Position numbers and translations under genes: made by a program
Origin: a bacterium
Lineage (GTDB): Bacteria; Vulcanimicrobiota; Xenobia; Xenobiales; JADMJV01
Length of the DNA stretch: 64,000 nucleotides
Direction: 5' to 3'
NCBI GenBank assembly: GCA_018266105.1
Contig: JAFEBA010000050.1
Coordinates: forward strand, 89,868-153,867
Notes under the pieces: generated by a model
What the model was told of the DNA's origin: nothing
Database searches by the model: none
The model's input: only the letters and a program-made list of their open reading frames with translations
Shown: positions 32,329-40,912 of the stretch, one piece after another
Layout: each line of letters starts with the position of its first letter
Numbering within the stretch: the stretch's first letter is position 1

Positions 32329-34527
32329 TCATTCTTGATGGGCCAGGCGTTCCATGAGTTCGCGTAGAGGCAGCCACCACTGTTTCTTGGGGCGACCGCG
32401 GCTGGGGTCGAGCAGATGGCCGAGCTCACTCAAGTCGGTGAAGGAGGTCCAGGTCCCCTGCAGGCCGACGCCGAGAGACTGGGGCTGTTCTTCGGCACAG
32501 AGCTCCAGCAGCTTCTGACAGGCCTCTGCGGCCAGGCGCACGGCCAGGGTGCGGTCGAAGGGGGTGGGGTCGCCACCTTGCTGCAGGTGGCCTAGAATGG
32601 CCTGACGCACGTCGAATTCGTCCTTGCCCTCTTCTTCAAAGAGCGAGGCAATGAAGTTGGTGGTATAGAGCGGGTTGGCGCATTCATTGCGAATGGCCAG
32701 GCCGACCCGACGGCCGGCCTGGAATCCGGAGGCGAAGCCGCGCAAGTCCTTTAGCAGTCGCTCGATCTCGATGCCTTCTTCAGGCAGGTAAACCCGTTCG
32801 GCGCCGGTGGCCAGGGCCGAGGTGAGAGCCAGGTAGCCGCACTGTCGCCCCATGACCTCGACCACGAAGCAGCGCCTGGAGGCCACCGCCGATTGCTTGA
32901 TGCGGTCGACCACCGACACGATGCTGTTGAGGGCGGTATCGGCTCCGATGGCAAAATCGCTGCCGGGTAAATTGTTATCGATGGTGGCCGGAATGCAGAT
33001 GACGGGGATGGAGAAGGACGGATAGTGAGCCTCTTGCTGACGGAAGGTCTCGGCGGTTTCGTAGGCGGCCATGCCTCCGATGATGATCAGTCCCTGGATC
33101 TGGAAGTGTTCTAGATGGCGGGCCACGGCATAGAGGTCGTGACCGGTCAGGACTTTTCGGTTGGTGCCCAGGTGAGCGCCCCCGGGCGAGGACCAACCGC
33201 TGACGTCCATCCATTTGAGTTCGGAGATATCGCCTTCGACCAGACCTTTCATGCCTCGTCGAATGCCCAGCACGGTATGACCCTGACCCACCAGCAGGCG
33301 CACGCAGGCGCGCACGGCCATATTCAGGCCGGGAGCGGGGGCGCCGGCATGCATGACCGCGATTCGGTAGGGCTTGTCGCTGGACTGACCGGGCAGAATG
33401 CGTCCCAGGTTGCGGCGAATCTGTAAGGCCTTGACGAAGTGAGGACCGCGCAATTCCACAGCCTGCTCTTCGTGGCCCTGAGCCAGGGCCTGGTCAATGG
33501 CCAGGGAGCGGTTCAAGCAGTCTTTAAGAGGTCTGGGGACGGCCCGATTGCCGTGCAGTCCGATCAGCACCGGATCGCCCACCTGTTCCAATGCGTCCAC
33601 CGCGGCGGCGCCTAGAATGGTGCTCTGATTGCGATCAAAAGCGGTGGGGGCTCCACCGCGTTGGACGTGACCCAGGATGGTGACGCGCACCTCTTCATGG
33701 AGTCGCTCCTCCAGCAGGCTTTTGACCTGAGAAACGGTGATGGGGTTTTGTTGAGTATCCCGAGCGCCTTCGGCCAGAAGAACAATACTCGCCTTTCGGC
33801 CAGAACTTCTGGCACAGGCCAGCTTTTCGCAGAGTTCATTCTCCCAGCCGGGTCCGGGCGGAGATTCCGGGAGGATGGCCACCTCGGCTCCGGTGGCCAG
33901 CGAAGACATAAGGGCCAGGTAGCCACAGCGCCTTCCCATCACCTCGACAATAAAGATGCGCTGATGGCTATCGGCCGTACTGAAGATGCGATCGACGGCC
34001 TCCACAATGCGATGCAGAGCCGTGTCGGAACCGATGCTGACGTCGATGCCGGGCAGATCATTGTCGATCGAGCCGGGCAGACCCACCACACCCAGCTTGG
34101 GATGGCGGGCGGCCAGCTCGGCCGTGACCTGGCCACTTTCCACCAGTTCGGCCAGGAGTCCGCCCCACTCTTCATGCAGCAGCTGGGCGCCGCTGAGGCT
34201 GCCGTCACCACCGATGACCACCAGGCGGTCCAGATTGCAAGCCAGCATGTTGGCGGCCGCCTTGAGCCGGCCCGGGCGCTGGCGAAACTCCTGGCAGCGG
34301 GCGCTACCGAGAATTGTGCCGCCCTTCTGCAAGATGCCGGCCACGTCACTCCATTGCAGCGCGACCATGAGATCGCCGCCTTCAATCAGGCCCACGTAGC
34401 CGCGTCGAATTCCGAAGACCTGATGGCCTTTGTGGATGGCCGAACGGACCACCGCTCTTAAAGCCGCATTCATCCCGGGGGAGTCGCCCCCGCTGGTTAA
34501 GACACCGATTTGCATGGGCCCAGTCAT
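32329..34527 (-). CDS. pfkA: Tandem-fused 6-phosphofructokinase, degenerate C-half
   Basis: 732 residues from ATG 34527 (start choice is uncertain; an ATG at 34515 is alternative). Two complete PFK folds are fused. The N-half has GGDSPGMNAALR, GGDGS (residues 106-110), PGSIDND (151-157, catalytic Asp) and MGRRCG. The Gly after GGD and the Gly before SIDND mark an ATP-dependent enzyme rather than a PPi-dependent one. The C-half has the same order, but GGMAA replaces GGDGS and TIDNN replaces TIDND, so it probably lacks catalysis and binds a regulator, as in eukaryotic PFKs. It catalyses the committed step of glycolysis. Promoter not identified. Confidence 0.93.
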   Translation of the reverse strand: MTGPMQIGVLTSGGDSPGMNAALRAVVRSAIHKGHQVFGIRRGYVGLIEGGDLMVALQWSDVAGILQKGGTILGSARCQEFRQRPGRLKAAANMLACNLDRLVVIGGDGSLSGAQLLHEEWGGLLAELVESGQVTAELAARHPKLGVVGLPGSIDNDLPGIDVSIGSDTALHRIVEAVDRIFSTADSHQRIFIVEVMGRRCGYLALMSSLATGAEVAILPESPPGPGWENELCEKLACARSSGRKASIVLLAEGARDTQQNPITVSQVKSLLEERLHEEVRVTILGHVQRGGAPTAFDRNQSTILGAAAVDALEQVGDPVLIGLHGNRAVPRPLKDCLNRSLAIDQALAQGHEEQAVELRGPHFVKALQIRRNLGRILPGQSSDKPYRIAVMHAGAPAPGLNMAVRACVRLLVGQGHTVLGIRRGMKGLVEGDISELKWMDVSGWSSPGGAHLGTNRKVLTGHDLYAVARHLEHFQIQGLIIIGGMAAYETAETFRQQEAHYPSFSIPVICIPATIDNNLPGSDFAIGADTALNSIVSVVDRIKQSAVASRRCFVVEVMGRQCGYLALTSALATGAERVYLPEEGIEIERLLKDLRGFASGFQAGRRVGLAIRNECANPLYTTNFIASLFEEEGKDEFDVRQAILGHLQQGGDPTPFDRTLAVRLAAEACQKLLELCAEEQPQSLGVGLQGTWTSFTDLSELGHLLDPSRGRPKKQWWLPLRELMERLAHQE

Positions 34528-34584
34528 AACATGCCCGCGAATGGGCCACACTGATCTTCGTCAGGTCCAACCAATGGGGAGGCT

Positions 34585-35562
34585 TTAAATATCCTTGTAG
34601 TCCTTGACCGAGGAGCCAGGGTTGCGCTCGAGGTAGCCTTTCAAGAAATCCTCGGCTTTGACCTGAAAGTCGGCCATGCCGGACTTAAAGGACTCTTTGT
34701 ATTGTTGGGCATCGATATTTCCCAAGGCGAACTGCTTGGTGGGTTCATGACGCCAGGACTTGGGTTCACGCCCGGTCACCTTGAAGATGCCCTTCTCCAG
34801 CTTGCGCCAAAAATGGGTTTTCTCCAGGATGGGGTTGCAGGCACCATTGACCACGGTGTAGTTGCTTTCCCAGGGGCGGGTGTGATGGGCAGAGTGATTC
34901 TTCTTGCTCTGCGTGATATGAAAGCGCTGGAGGGTTTTGGCCACTTTGCTGGGGCGAGTGTCGTGAGCCAGCATGTGGCTGCCCTGGAGCAGGTAGAGAC
35001 CGGCCGTAAAGGCGAGGCCGGCCGCGGCCAGCGCCGGGCTCCCAACCGCCAGACCCAGGCCGACCGCCACCGGAGCGGTCAATTTGCCCACCAATCCGCA
35101 GTTGTCGATGAAGCTGCGAGCAAAGACGCTCTGCGAGTTGTGGTGATGATATTGGAAGTTATCGGCCAGTTTGCCCAGCACGGGGGTCTCGGATTTGGGG
35201 TAGTTATCCAATCCAAAGTGAATGAACCCACTGGCCAGGTCGGCACCTAGATAACCGGCCACAGCACTTCCGGCCACGGCTGCGGCCGTGACCGCCACCC
35301 CGACCGGACCGGAGGCAGCCAACACTCCGGCCAGAGCCGTCTTGGCCAGTAAGGTTCCACCCACCGCCATGCCGCCCAGCGAAATCCAGCCGGCGGCCGA
35401 AGTTTTATGCATTCGGTTGGCGGCGGTGGTTTTGCTGTAGGTCTTGCTCTCGCTCTTTTCCTGAGCCGGCTCCAGGCGATCAGTAGGGATCGAGGGGGCG
35501 GTCCCCTTGCTGGGGCGGATTCTGGGGCCCGAGATCGGTTGGTTGTGTGCGGATACTTTCAC
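34585..35562 (-). CDS. carF: CarF/TMEM189-type plasmanylethanolamine desaturase (plasmalogen synthesis)
   Basis: 325 residues from ATG 35562. An unusual soluble N-terminus (residues 1-50) begins MKVSAHNQPI. Two hydrophobic helices follow, then the lipid desaturase (PF10520) core: ADLASGFIHF (D108, H115), D119, HHH (139-141), then SHMLAH (H196, H200), LQRFHI, NHSAHH (H223, H226, H227) and GACNPILEKTHFWRKLE. The eight-His order matches CarF and TMEM189, diiron enzymes that make the vinyl-ether bond of plasmalogens. Substrate is inferred; other lipid desaturases of the fold exist. An aerobic, ether-lipid-making membrane is implied. The N-terminal extension is absent from typical members. Confidence 0.88.
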   Translation of the reverse strand: MKVSAHNQPISGPRIRPSKGTAPSIPTDRLEPAQEKSESKTYSKTTAANRMHKTSAAGWISLGGMAVGGTLLAKTALAGVLAASGPVGVAVTAAAVAGSAVAGYLGADLASGFIHFGLDNYPKSETPVLGKLADNFQYHHHNSQSVFARSFIDNCGLVGKLTAPVAVGLGLAVGSPALAAAGLAFTAGLYLLQGSHMLAHDTRPSKVAKTLQRFHITQSKKNHSAHHTRPWESNYTVVNGACNPILEKTHFWRKLEKGIFKVTGREPKSWRHEPTKQFALGNIDAQQYKESFKSGMADFQVKAEDFLKGYLERNPGSSVKDYKDI

Positions 35563-35665
35563 TGCTTATTCCCCCTAGGCCGTACGGCAGATGTGTTGAT
35601 AAGCAGAGGCTAACAAAAGGCGGCTAAGACAGCGATGCAAAAGCGCCGGGATTATTGTCGAAAAG

Positions 35666-35845
35666 TTAATTTCCAGTTAAAGATTTAATGGATTCTTCCA
35701 TGGCTTCCAGGCAGCTGAGCTGCCAACGACTCCAGACCAGCAAGGGGAGCACCAGCCAGGCTGGAGGGTCGATGGCGGCGGCGGCTTGGGGAATTTTCTC
35801 GAAAGTCTGACTGGCCTGATGGCCTAGACGGCTAGGACGCGACAT
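35666..35845 (-). CDS. Small ORF overlapping the 3' end of parA
   Basis: 59 residues from ATG 35845, stop at 35666. It starts inside the last codons of the parA gene in a different frame. Sequence runs MSRPSRLGHQASQTFEKI, then WLVLPLLVWSRWQLSCLEAM. A short hydrophobic middle and an acidic end suggest a membrane-touching peptide. The overlap of about 22 bases resembles a coupled downstream gene. Ribosome site not visible. It could be chance. Confidence 0.4.
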   Translation of the reverse strand: MSRPSRLGHQASQTFEKIPQAAAAIDPPAWLVLPLLVWSRWQLSCLEAMEESIKSLTGN

Positions 35846-36450
35846 TTTTGGTCGACCTCTTCTTTCAGTTTGGCGTAGAGCTGAGCCCCGACACAGCGGG
35901 GGTCGTACTCGAAAATGCTTTGACCGAAGCTGGCGGCTTCACTCAGACGAATATTGGTTTTGATTTGAGTGGTGAAGACTTTGTCGGGAAAACGCTGTTG
36001 CAGAAGTTCGATGATCTCGTTGGTGACGCGCGCGCGCGTATCCACCATGGTCAGCAAGATTCCCAGCCAGCGTTTGGGGTGCTGACTGAAGCGCAGCAGA
36101 TTGGCCAGACCTTCCATGGCCAGATACTGGGGCTGCAGCGGAACGAGAAAAGCATCGCACAGATCCAGGGCCTGAGTGGTGAGCGGGGAGAGCGCCGGAG
36201 GGCAGTCCAGGATGATGTGATCATAGGGGCCGGGCTGGGGCAGTCCGGCCTGCAGATCCAGGTTGGGAATCTGAGTTGCCTGGGGCCGATCGGCCGGAGT
36301 GCGAATGCCCAAATGCAAACTGGCCGAACCCTGGGTGTCCAGGTCGGCCAGCAGGGTTTTGCGGCCAGCCCGGGCATAGGCGGCGGCCAGATTGACGGCG
36401 GTGGTGGTCTTTCCCACACCGCCTTTGTTGTTGATCAGGGCCAGAATCAT
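35824..36450 (-). CDS. parA: ParA-family ATPase
   Basis: 208 residues from ATG 36450. The N-terminal KGGVGKTTTAVNLAAAYA carries the deviant Walker A of the ParA/MinD/Soj group. Downstream, LLADLDTQGSAS is the switch region and ILDCPPALSPLTTQAL is Walker B. C-terminal helices have FLVPLQPQYLAMEGL and an LTMVDTRARVTNEI block. It is a short, soluble ParA without an N-terminal regulatory domain, closer to single-cargo or orphan types than chromosomal ones. No parB follows, and no parS-like sites were seen in this window. It probably positions a protein complex on the nucleoid or membrane; the cargo is unknown. Confidence 0.9.
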   Translation of the reverse strand: MILALINNKGGVGKTTTAVNLAAAYARAGRKTLLADLDTQGSASLHLGIRTPADRPQATQIPNLDLQAGLPQPGPYDHIILDCPPALSPLTTQALDLCDAFLVPLQPQYLAMEGLANLLRFSQHPKRWLGILLTMVDTRARVTNEIIELLQQRFPDKVFTTQIKTNIRLSEAASFGQSIFEYDPRCVGAQLYAKLKEEVDQKCRVLAV

Positions 36451-36484
36451 TCCGGCATTCTAAGAGGGCCGGGTTGCAGCCGGG

Positions 36485-36970
36485 TTACTGGTGTTTGTTG
36501 GCGAAGCGAGCGGCGGCGATGAGGCCGGCTCCGGCTCCCAGCACTCCCAGGGTGACGGCCGGGGCCATGGTGCCCAGAGCGGCTCCAGCCGCGACGCCCG
36601 CGAATCCGCCGGCGATGCCGCCACCGACGACGCCCAACAATCCGTTGCCGAGCCCGGAGGTATGGCCGTTATTGCCACTGCGAGCGGCCAGGGCCAGACC
36701 GGCCACGGCTCCCGCCACCACTCCGATGGCTCCCATCCCGACCGAGGAAGCAGCTCCGGCGATCCAGGCGTGTCCGCTGAGCAGGTGTCCGGCGCTGGCG
36801 CCCGCGGCCGCTCCGGCGACGGTTCCGGCGGTGGCCAGCAGTCGATTGCGGACGAGATTGTCCTGGGGCGGTTCCGGCTGCGGCGGGGGGGTGGGCTGGG
36901 AAGGCTGCTGCTGAGGCTGCCGAGCAATGCGCATGGGCGTGCGGGAATAAGGATTGGTTTGAATGTTCAT
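36485..36970 (-). CDS. Glycine-zipper protein with motif-bearing N-terminus
   Basis: 161 residues from ATG 36970 with AGAGGAG upstream. The first 40 residues are Gln/Pro-rich and start MNIQTNPYSRTPMRI, part of the shared N-terminal motif. Residues about 42-155 are small and hydrophobic with many G-x-x-x-G runs (GTVAGAAAGASAGHLL; GVVGGGIAGGFAGVAAGAAL), suggesting several membrane hairpins. No cleavable signal peptide. It lies next to parA on the same strand, 34 bp downstream in position of its start. Function unknown. Confidence 0.75.
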   Translation of the reverse strand: MNIQTNPYSRTPMRIARQPQQQPSQPTPPPQPEPPQDNLVRNRLLATAGTVAGAAAGASAGHLLSGHAWIAGAASSVGMGAIGVVAGAVAGLALAARSGNNGHTSGLGNGLLGVVGGGIAGGFAGVAAGAALGTMAPAVTLGVLGAGAGLIAAARFANKHQ

Positions 36971-37042
36971 GACTGCTCCTCTGAACGCTACTGTATGTTT
37001 GTGTGCCAGAGGTGTATTCGATCGGCCTGAAATTTTGCTGAA

Positions 37043-37798
37043 CTAGGTGTCGCCCACATCCAGCACGATATAGGAGCCGCTGCGCTCGTCCCGCTCGATG
37101 ATGACGACTCCAGCCTTGTCGGCGGCTTTCAGGAGATCGGAAAAGTTGCGGTAGCCAAAATACTGCATATCAAAGGTGGGCTTGAGGCGCTGCATCATTT
37201 GTTTGACCATGGAGCCCCAGAGAATCTCGGTGTTGCTGCGCTGCAGCGCCAGCACGGCGTCCTGCAGGAGGCGGAAGACTTCGCGTTTTTTCTTGGGCAG
37301 GCTGTCGGGCAGGTGCTCTTCCACCGGACGCCCCCGCATCAAGTCTTCGTAGAAGATGAATTCGTCGCAGTTGTCGATCAACAGGGTGGAGGTGGAATTC
37401 TTGACCCCCACTCCCACCACATGCTTGTTGTATTCCCTTAGTTTTGAGACCAGCGGCGAGAAATCACTGTCGCCGGAAGCGATCACGAAGGTATCCAGAT
37501 GCGGGCGCGTGTAGCAAAGATCGAGAGCGTCCACGACCATGCGGATATCGGCGGAATTTTTGCCGGTCTGGTTGCGCTGGGGGATGTCCAGCAGCTCGAT
37601 GGCCAGTTCGTGCAGAATGCGTTTCTCTCGGGAAAAATTCAACCAGTCGCAGTAGGCGCGCTTGTAGAGAATGCGTCCCTTTTCCAGCAAACGCTTGAGC
37701 AAAAGCTCGATATCCAGGCGCTCATAGCTGGCCTGGCGAGCGCCGATGGCCAGATTCTCATAGTCGATGAACAGGGCCAGGTTGATGTCTTTTTCCAC
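37043..37798 (-). CDS. NYN-domain (LabA/DUF88-like) nuclease with C-terminal LOTUS/OST-HTH domain
   Basis: 251 residues from GTG 37798 with GAAGGAG upstream. The N-terminal NYN (PIN-like) domain has ALFIDYENLAIG (D12, N15), NSADIRMVVDALDL and ASGDSDFSPLVSKLRE, giving three or four acidic metal-site residues. The C-terminal 75 residues contain FGYRNFSDLLKAADKAGVVI, the LOTUS/OST-HTH pattern, which binds RNA G-quadruplexes or double-stranded RNA in related proteins. A bacterial NYN-LOTUS protein fits an RNA-targeting nuclease. It lies 10 bp after the lipoprotein gene upstream, with which it is probably cotranscribed. Confidence 0.9.
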   Translation of the reverse strand: MEKDINLALFIDYENLAIGARQASYERLDIELLLKRLLEKGRILYKRAYCDWLNFSREKRILHELAIELLDIPQRNQTGKNSADIRMVVDALDLCYTRPHLDTFVIASGDSDFSPLVSKLREYNKHVVGVGVKNSTSTLLIDNCDEFIFYEDLMRGRPVEEHLPDSLPKKKREVFRLLQDAVLALQRSNTEILWGSMVKQMMQRLKPTFDMQYFGYRNFSDLLKAADKAGVVIIERDERSGSYIVLDVGDT

Positions 37799-37807
37799 GT
37801 TACTCCT

Positions 37808-38800
37808 TCACTGATCGGGGCGCCTGAAGCTATCCCCGGCCTCGCCCATGGCCACATCGGCAGCCGCGGATTCGACCACCGGGACGTTCTCTAACTTCTT
37901 GACCGAGTTGCGAATGTTGGTCAGGTCGGGGCTGTCTGGAATTTCGAACATGATGATCATGTTGTCCGGCCAGCAGGCGATCAGGTGTGCCCCTGGCCCG
38001 GCCGCTTCCAGCAGTTTGGGGATATGCCTGAGGCCAGCCCCGTCCTTCAGGTTCACCAGGATGCGCCGGCGAGAGGTCAACAGTCCGGTGGAATCATCTC
38101 GGACATAATCGCTGGCCGGGGCCAGACTGGCCTCAAGGGCGGGCACGTCCAGGCCGGACTGATCGGGACCCAGCCACTCGGACATGCGGGCCGCTTCATA
38201 GAGATGGTCGGATTTGAGCGAACCCACCACCAGCACGGTGGTGCCTGGTAGGAAAGCCAGATTGGCGGCGGGACCGGTCAGGCGGTATTTTTCTTTGTTG
38301 GCGGTGATGGACCACTTGCCGCGTGTGCCCTCCAGTTTACCCATCAACCAGCTGGCGTCGGGGCCGATGCCGCCCTTGTGCGGCATATACATTTCCAGGG
38401 CCTCTCGGGCGGCCTTAAGAGTGGGGGCGTTGGCGCTGGCCAGATAGCGAATACCCTGGTGCTCCATGGCCAGCAGGGCGCGGCTGCTGGTCAGGCGCTC
38501 ACTGGAGCGGATCACCTCAGGGCGGGCGGCCAGCATGATTTCATTCATCTTTTGGGCCTGAGCCGGCTTGAGGGTGAATCCAGTGCCTTCAGTTCCCAGA
38601 CGCAACATGCTGGTAATTTTGATGGAGCCGGCCGCGGGATCGAAAGTGACGGTGGCTTCGTGGCCCATCAATTCAAAGCTGTCGCCGGCCAGGGGAGCAA
38701 CCGGGCCGGTGGCGGTGGCGGTGGGCGAGGCGGCTGGTGGTGGAGCCTGAGAGCATCCCAGACAGGCCAGCGTCAAACACAGGATCAACCGTTTCTTCAT
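37808..38800 (-). CDS. Lipoprotein of unknown function
   Basis: 330 residues from ATG 38800. The lipobox (LACLGC, Cys16) after MKKRLILCLT is clear; a Pro/Thr/Ala linker follows. The mature part alternates strand and helix: a possible beta domain near 40-75, helical blocks such as ALEMYMPHKGGIGPDASWLM, and beta pairs with TTVLVVGSLKSDHL. A late helical-strand region has LVNLKDGAGLRHI, NMIIMFEIPD and VKKLENVPVVES. No known family. It lies just before the NYN-LOTUS gene in one operon. Confidence 0.8.
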   Translation of the reverse strand: MKKRLILCLTLACLGCSQAPPPAASPTATATGPVAPLAGDSFELMGHEATVTFDPAAGSIKITSMLRLGTEGTGFTLKPAQAQKMNEIMLAARPEVIRSSERLTSSRALLAMEHQGIRYLASANAPTLKAAREALEMYMPHKGGIGPDASWLMGKLEGTRGKWSITANKEKYRLTGPAANLAFLPGTTVLVVGSLKSDHLYEAARMSEWLGPDQSGLDVPALEASLAPASDYVRDDSTGLLTSRRRILVNLKDGAGLRHIPKLLEAAGPGAHLIACWPDNMIIMFEIPDSPDLTNIRNSVKKLENVPVVESAAADVAMGEAGDSFRRPDQ

Positions 38801-38842
38801 GGTCTTCTGGCGCCAGCTTCTGGGCCGCTTGCTGACCGCCTT

Positions 38843-39472
38843 CTACCAGTTGGGCCAGTGGCGCTGGCGGATCTCGCTCTGGCCGCGGGTTCGTTCGAAA
38901 ACCTGAAGGTCAGCATGGGCCAGAGCCAGGGTGGTGCAGCGGGTGCCGTAGCCGGGCAGGTCGATCCAGATGGCCGGGTCCTGGAAGAGATCGAGCCATT
39001 GAGCGGGGGTGGCCGTCTGAGTGCTGCGCACCAGCTCGAGCGCGCGCAGCACCCGCGGGGAGGGACGATCGAGGAAGTCGTTGCCGAGGGCGTAGAGGCC
39101 GGGGGAAAGAGTGCGAGGTGGGTCTTGAGAGGAGAGATAGGTCATGTGCGAGCCGCATCCGAGCAGCAGGTTGAAGCCAGCATACCTGTGGCGATCGAGC
39201 TTCAGCGGGTCGAGGTGTCCGAGCAGAAAATCTTGAACCAGCCCGCCTCGACTGGGAGCGTGGGCGGGAACTGGACCGGGGATATTGGTGAGCACGGCCC
39301 AGCGGCGCTGGGCACCGAAACCCAGCCAGGCTCCCCCGGCCCGAAGGTCGCGTCCGGCCAGAATGGGAGAGGGGGTGGGCCAGAAATCCAGGGGGGCGCT
39401 GGGTCTTTCCAGGTATTCATCTCGGTTTGAGAGCAGCAAGAAGGGTTGGCTCTGGACGACCACGGTGCACAT
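38843..39472 (-). CDS. NRDE (TANGO2-like) family protein
   Basis: 209 residues from ATG 39472. The opening MCTVVV, then LLLSNRDEYLERPSAPLDFW, is the NRDE motif block defining the TANGO2/NRDE family. The next part has GRDLRAGGAWLGF and RRWAVLTNIPGP. The C-terminal half is shorter than in eukaryotes. Cys2 is in the place of an N-terminal nucleophile, but no enzyme activity is proven; TANGO2 homologues are linked to heme trafficking and lipid homeostasis. It is intact. It lies between the lipoprotein gene and a divergent-frame hypothetical gene. Confidence 0.9.
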   Translation of the reverse strand: MCTVVVQSQPFLLLSNRDEYLERPSAPLDFWPTPSPILAGRDLRAGGAWLGFGAQRRWAVLTNIPGPVPAHAPSRGGLVQDFLLGHLDPLKLDRHRYAGFNLLLGCGSHMTYLSSQDPPRTLSPGLYALGNDFLDRPSPRVLRALELVRSTQTATPAQWLDLFQDPAIWIDLPGYGTRCTTLALAHADLQVFERTRGQSEIRQRHWPNW

Positions 39473-39529
39473 GAGGCGAACTTCGGCTCAGGCTGGGGAT
39501 TTGCTGCCGCTCAGGCGAAGTGGCCAGTT

Positions 39530-40912
39530 ATGGTAGATCTGGAAGCCTTGCTGGCTCGCGAAGCCGGAATTGGGACCTACGACTCCACGGGAGTGTTTAC
39601 AATTTCGCTGGCCGAGGCGCGGCGAAAACTGCAGCAATTTCAGCTGAGCGGACTGGAGCAAGCGGTGCTCAAGCTCATACAGGCAGCCGTGCAGTTGGAG
39701 CCTCTGGCCATCTGGATGGAGAGCGACGAAAAAGGCTTTCGCATCTATTGGGCCGAGCCCAAGGTGGAGCTGGAAGTGGAGCAGATCGCGCGCGACTTTG
39801 AACGCACTCTACTGGGACCGGATTGCCCGGCCAAGGACGCGGCCATTGGTCTGATGGGCTTTCTGGACAAGGAACCGGCCCAGATTTGGTGGGCTCAATG
39901 GTCGGGCTCGGAGGTGGTGGAGACGGTCAACCTTTTCGGTGGACAAAAGCAGGCTCAGTTACACCAGCCACCAGCCGTGCACCTGCGAACCTGCGCCCTG
40001 GTGATCCGGGCGGGGGCGCGTTGGAATCTGGACCGTCAGGCCATTGCCACCCGCACCATTTTTTGCCCGGTGCTGCTGCTCTGGAATGGACGGCTGATGT
40101 GCGAACTGTCCTGGAATCCACCCGGTTGGACTCAGGGCCGAGCCGCCTATTGGGCGGATTTTTATCTGCCCTGTGAGGGGCCGGTTTCACGAGGGATTGC
40201 TCTGAAGCCGATCGGGAATTGCCGCAAACGCTGCACCGACCTGTCCGGTTTTGAAGGGGGCGATTTCAACACCGCCTCGAGCCGAAATCCCAGCGTGGTG
40301 AGGCGTTACGTGCTGGGGGAAGCGCGTCAGGCCCTGACCTTGAGCGGGCGAAAACCCCAGGTGGGATTGCTCTCGGGCGGCTTGCTGTCCCCCGCCAATC
40401 TGTCCGGAGTGGCGGTGAAAATGACAACCTCTCTGGGCAAGGCGATTTGGGTGGTGAGCGGGGCCCAAGAGGAGCGGGCTCTTCTGTTGTGCGTCAAACA
40501 CGGTGTTTTGATGGACCCCTGCACCCTCCCGCGACAACTGGGCGGAATGGTGGCGGTGGTGGCCACTCCCGATCTGGAGATGGACCTGAGTCAGTTCCGC
40601 CCGATCGTGGGGTCACCATCCTGGAAAGAGCTGGCGCCCCAGGTGCAGGCTCAGGCCCAACAGGTGGTGGCGGAACTGATGAAAGATCCGCCAACCAGTC
40701 GCAGTGAAAGCGACACCGCTCTGCCGGCGGAATGCCTGGCGGCCGGCCTGGTGGCCGGAGTGGTGGCGGCGGTCAGCCTGCCCGTGCCCATGCTGCTGGG
40801 GGGAGCGCTGGGCTGCCTGGGCGGCTTTTTCGGGTCCCAGAAGCTGAGTGACTGGCGCTATTCCAGCCGACTGACGGCCTTGGAACGGGCCGTGAGGGGC
40901 GATCAGGCCTGA
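39530..40912 (+). CDS. Hypothetical protein with two C-terminal membrane helices
   Basis: 460 residues from ATG 39530 (a longer upstream reading overlaps the NRDE gene antisense). The N-terminal 110 residues are helical and acidic. The middle is beta-rich with WAQWSGSEVVETVNLFGG and RTCALVIRAGARW, and a second alpha/beta part follows (QVGLLSGGLLSPANLSGVAV). Near the end, residues about 405-440 form two Gly/Ala-rich hydrophobic helices (AAGLVAGVVAAVSLPVPM, LLGGALGCLGGFFG), then a basic end. Its C-terminus overlaps the convergent radical SAM gene by 10 bp. Family not recognised. Confidence 0.75.
   Translation: MVDLEALLAREAGIGTYDSTGVFTISLAEARRKLQQFQLSGLEQAVLKLIQAAVQLEPLAIWMESDEKGFRIYWAEPKVELEVEQIARDFERTLLGPDCPAKDAAIGLMGFLDKEPAQIWWAQWSGSEVVETVNLFGGQKQAQLHQPPAVHLRTCALVIRAGARWNLDRQAIATRTIFCPVLLLWNGRLMCELSWNPPGWTQGRAAYWADFYLPCEGPVSRGIALKPIGNCRKRCTDLSGFEGGDFNTASSRNPSVVRRYVLGEARQALTLSGRKPQVGLLSGGLLSPANLSGVAVKMTTSLGKAIWVVSGAQEERALLLCVKHGVLMDPCTLPRQLGGMVAVVATPDLEMDLSQFRPIVGSPSWKELAPQVQAQAQQVVAELMKDPPTSRSESDTALPAECLAAGLVAGVVAAVSLPVPMLLGGALGCLGGFFGSQKLSDWRYSSRLTALERAVRGDQA

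Noticed and set aside
33661..34461. 266-residue plus-strand frame over phosphofructokinase
   Set aside because: Shadow of a strongly conserved enzyme on the other strand.
38378..39430. 350-residue plus-strand frame over the lipoprotein and NRDE genes
   Set aside because: Antisense to two well-supported genes. The sequence is Gly/Ala-rich and lacks any motif.
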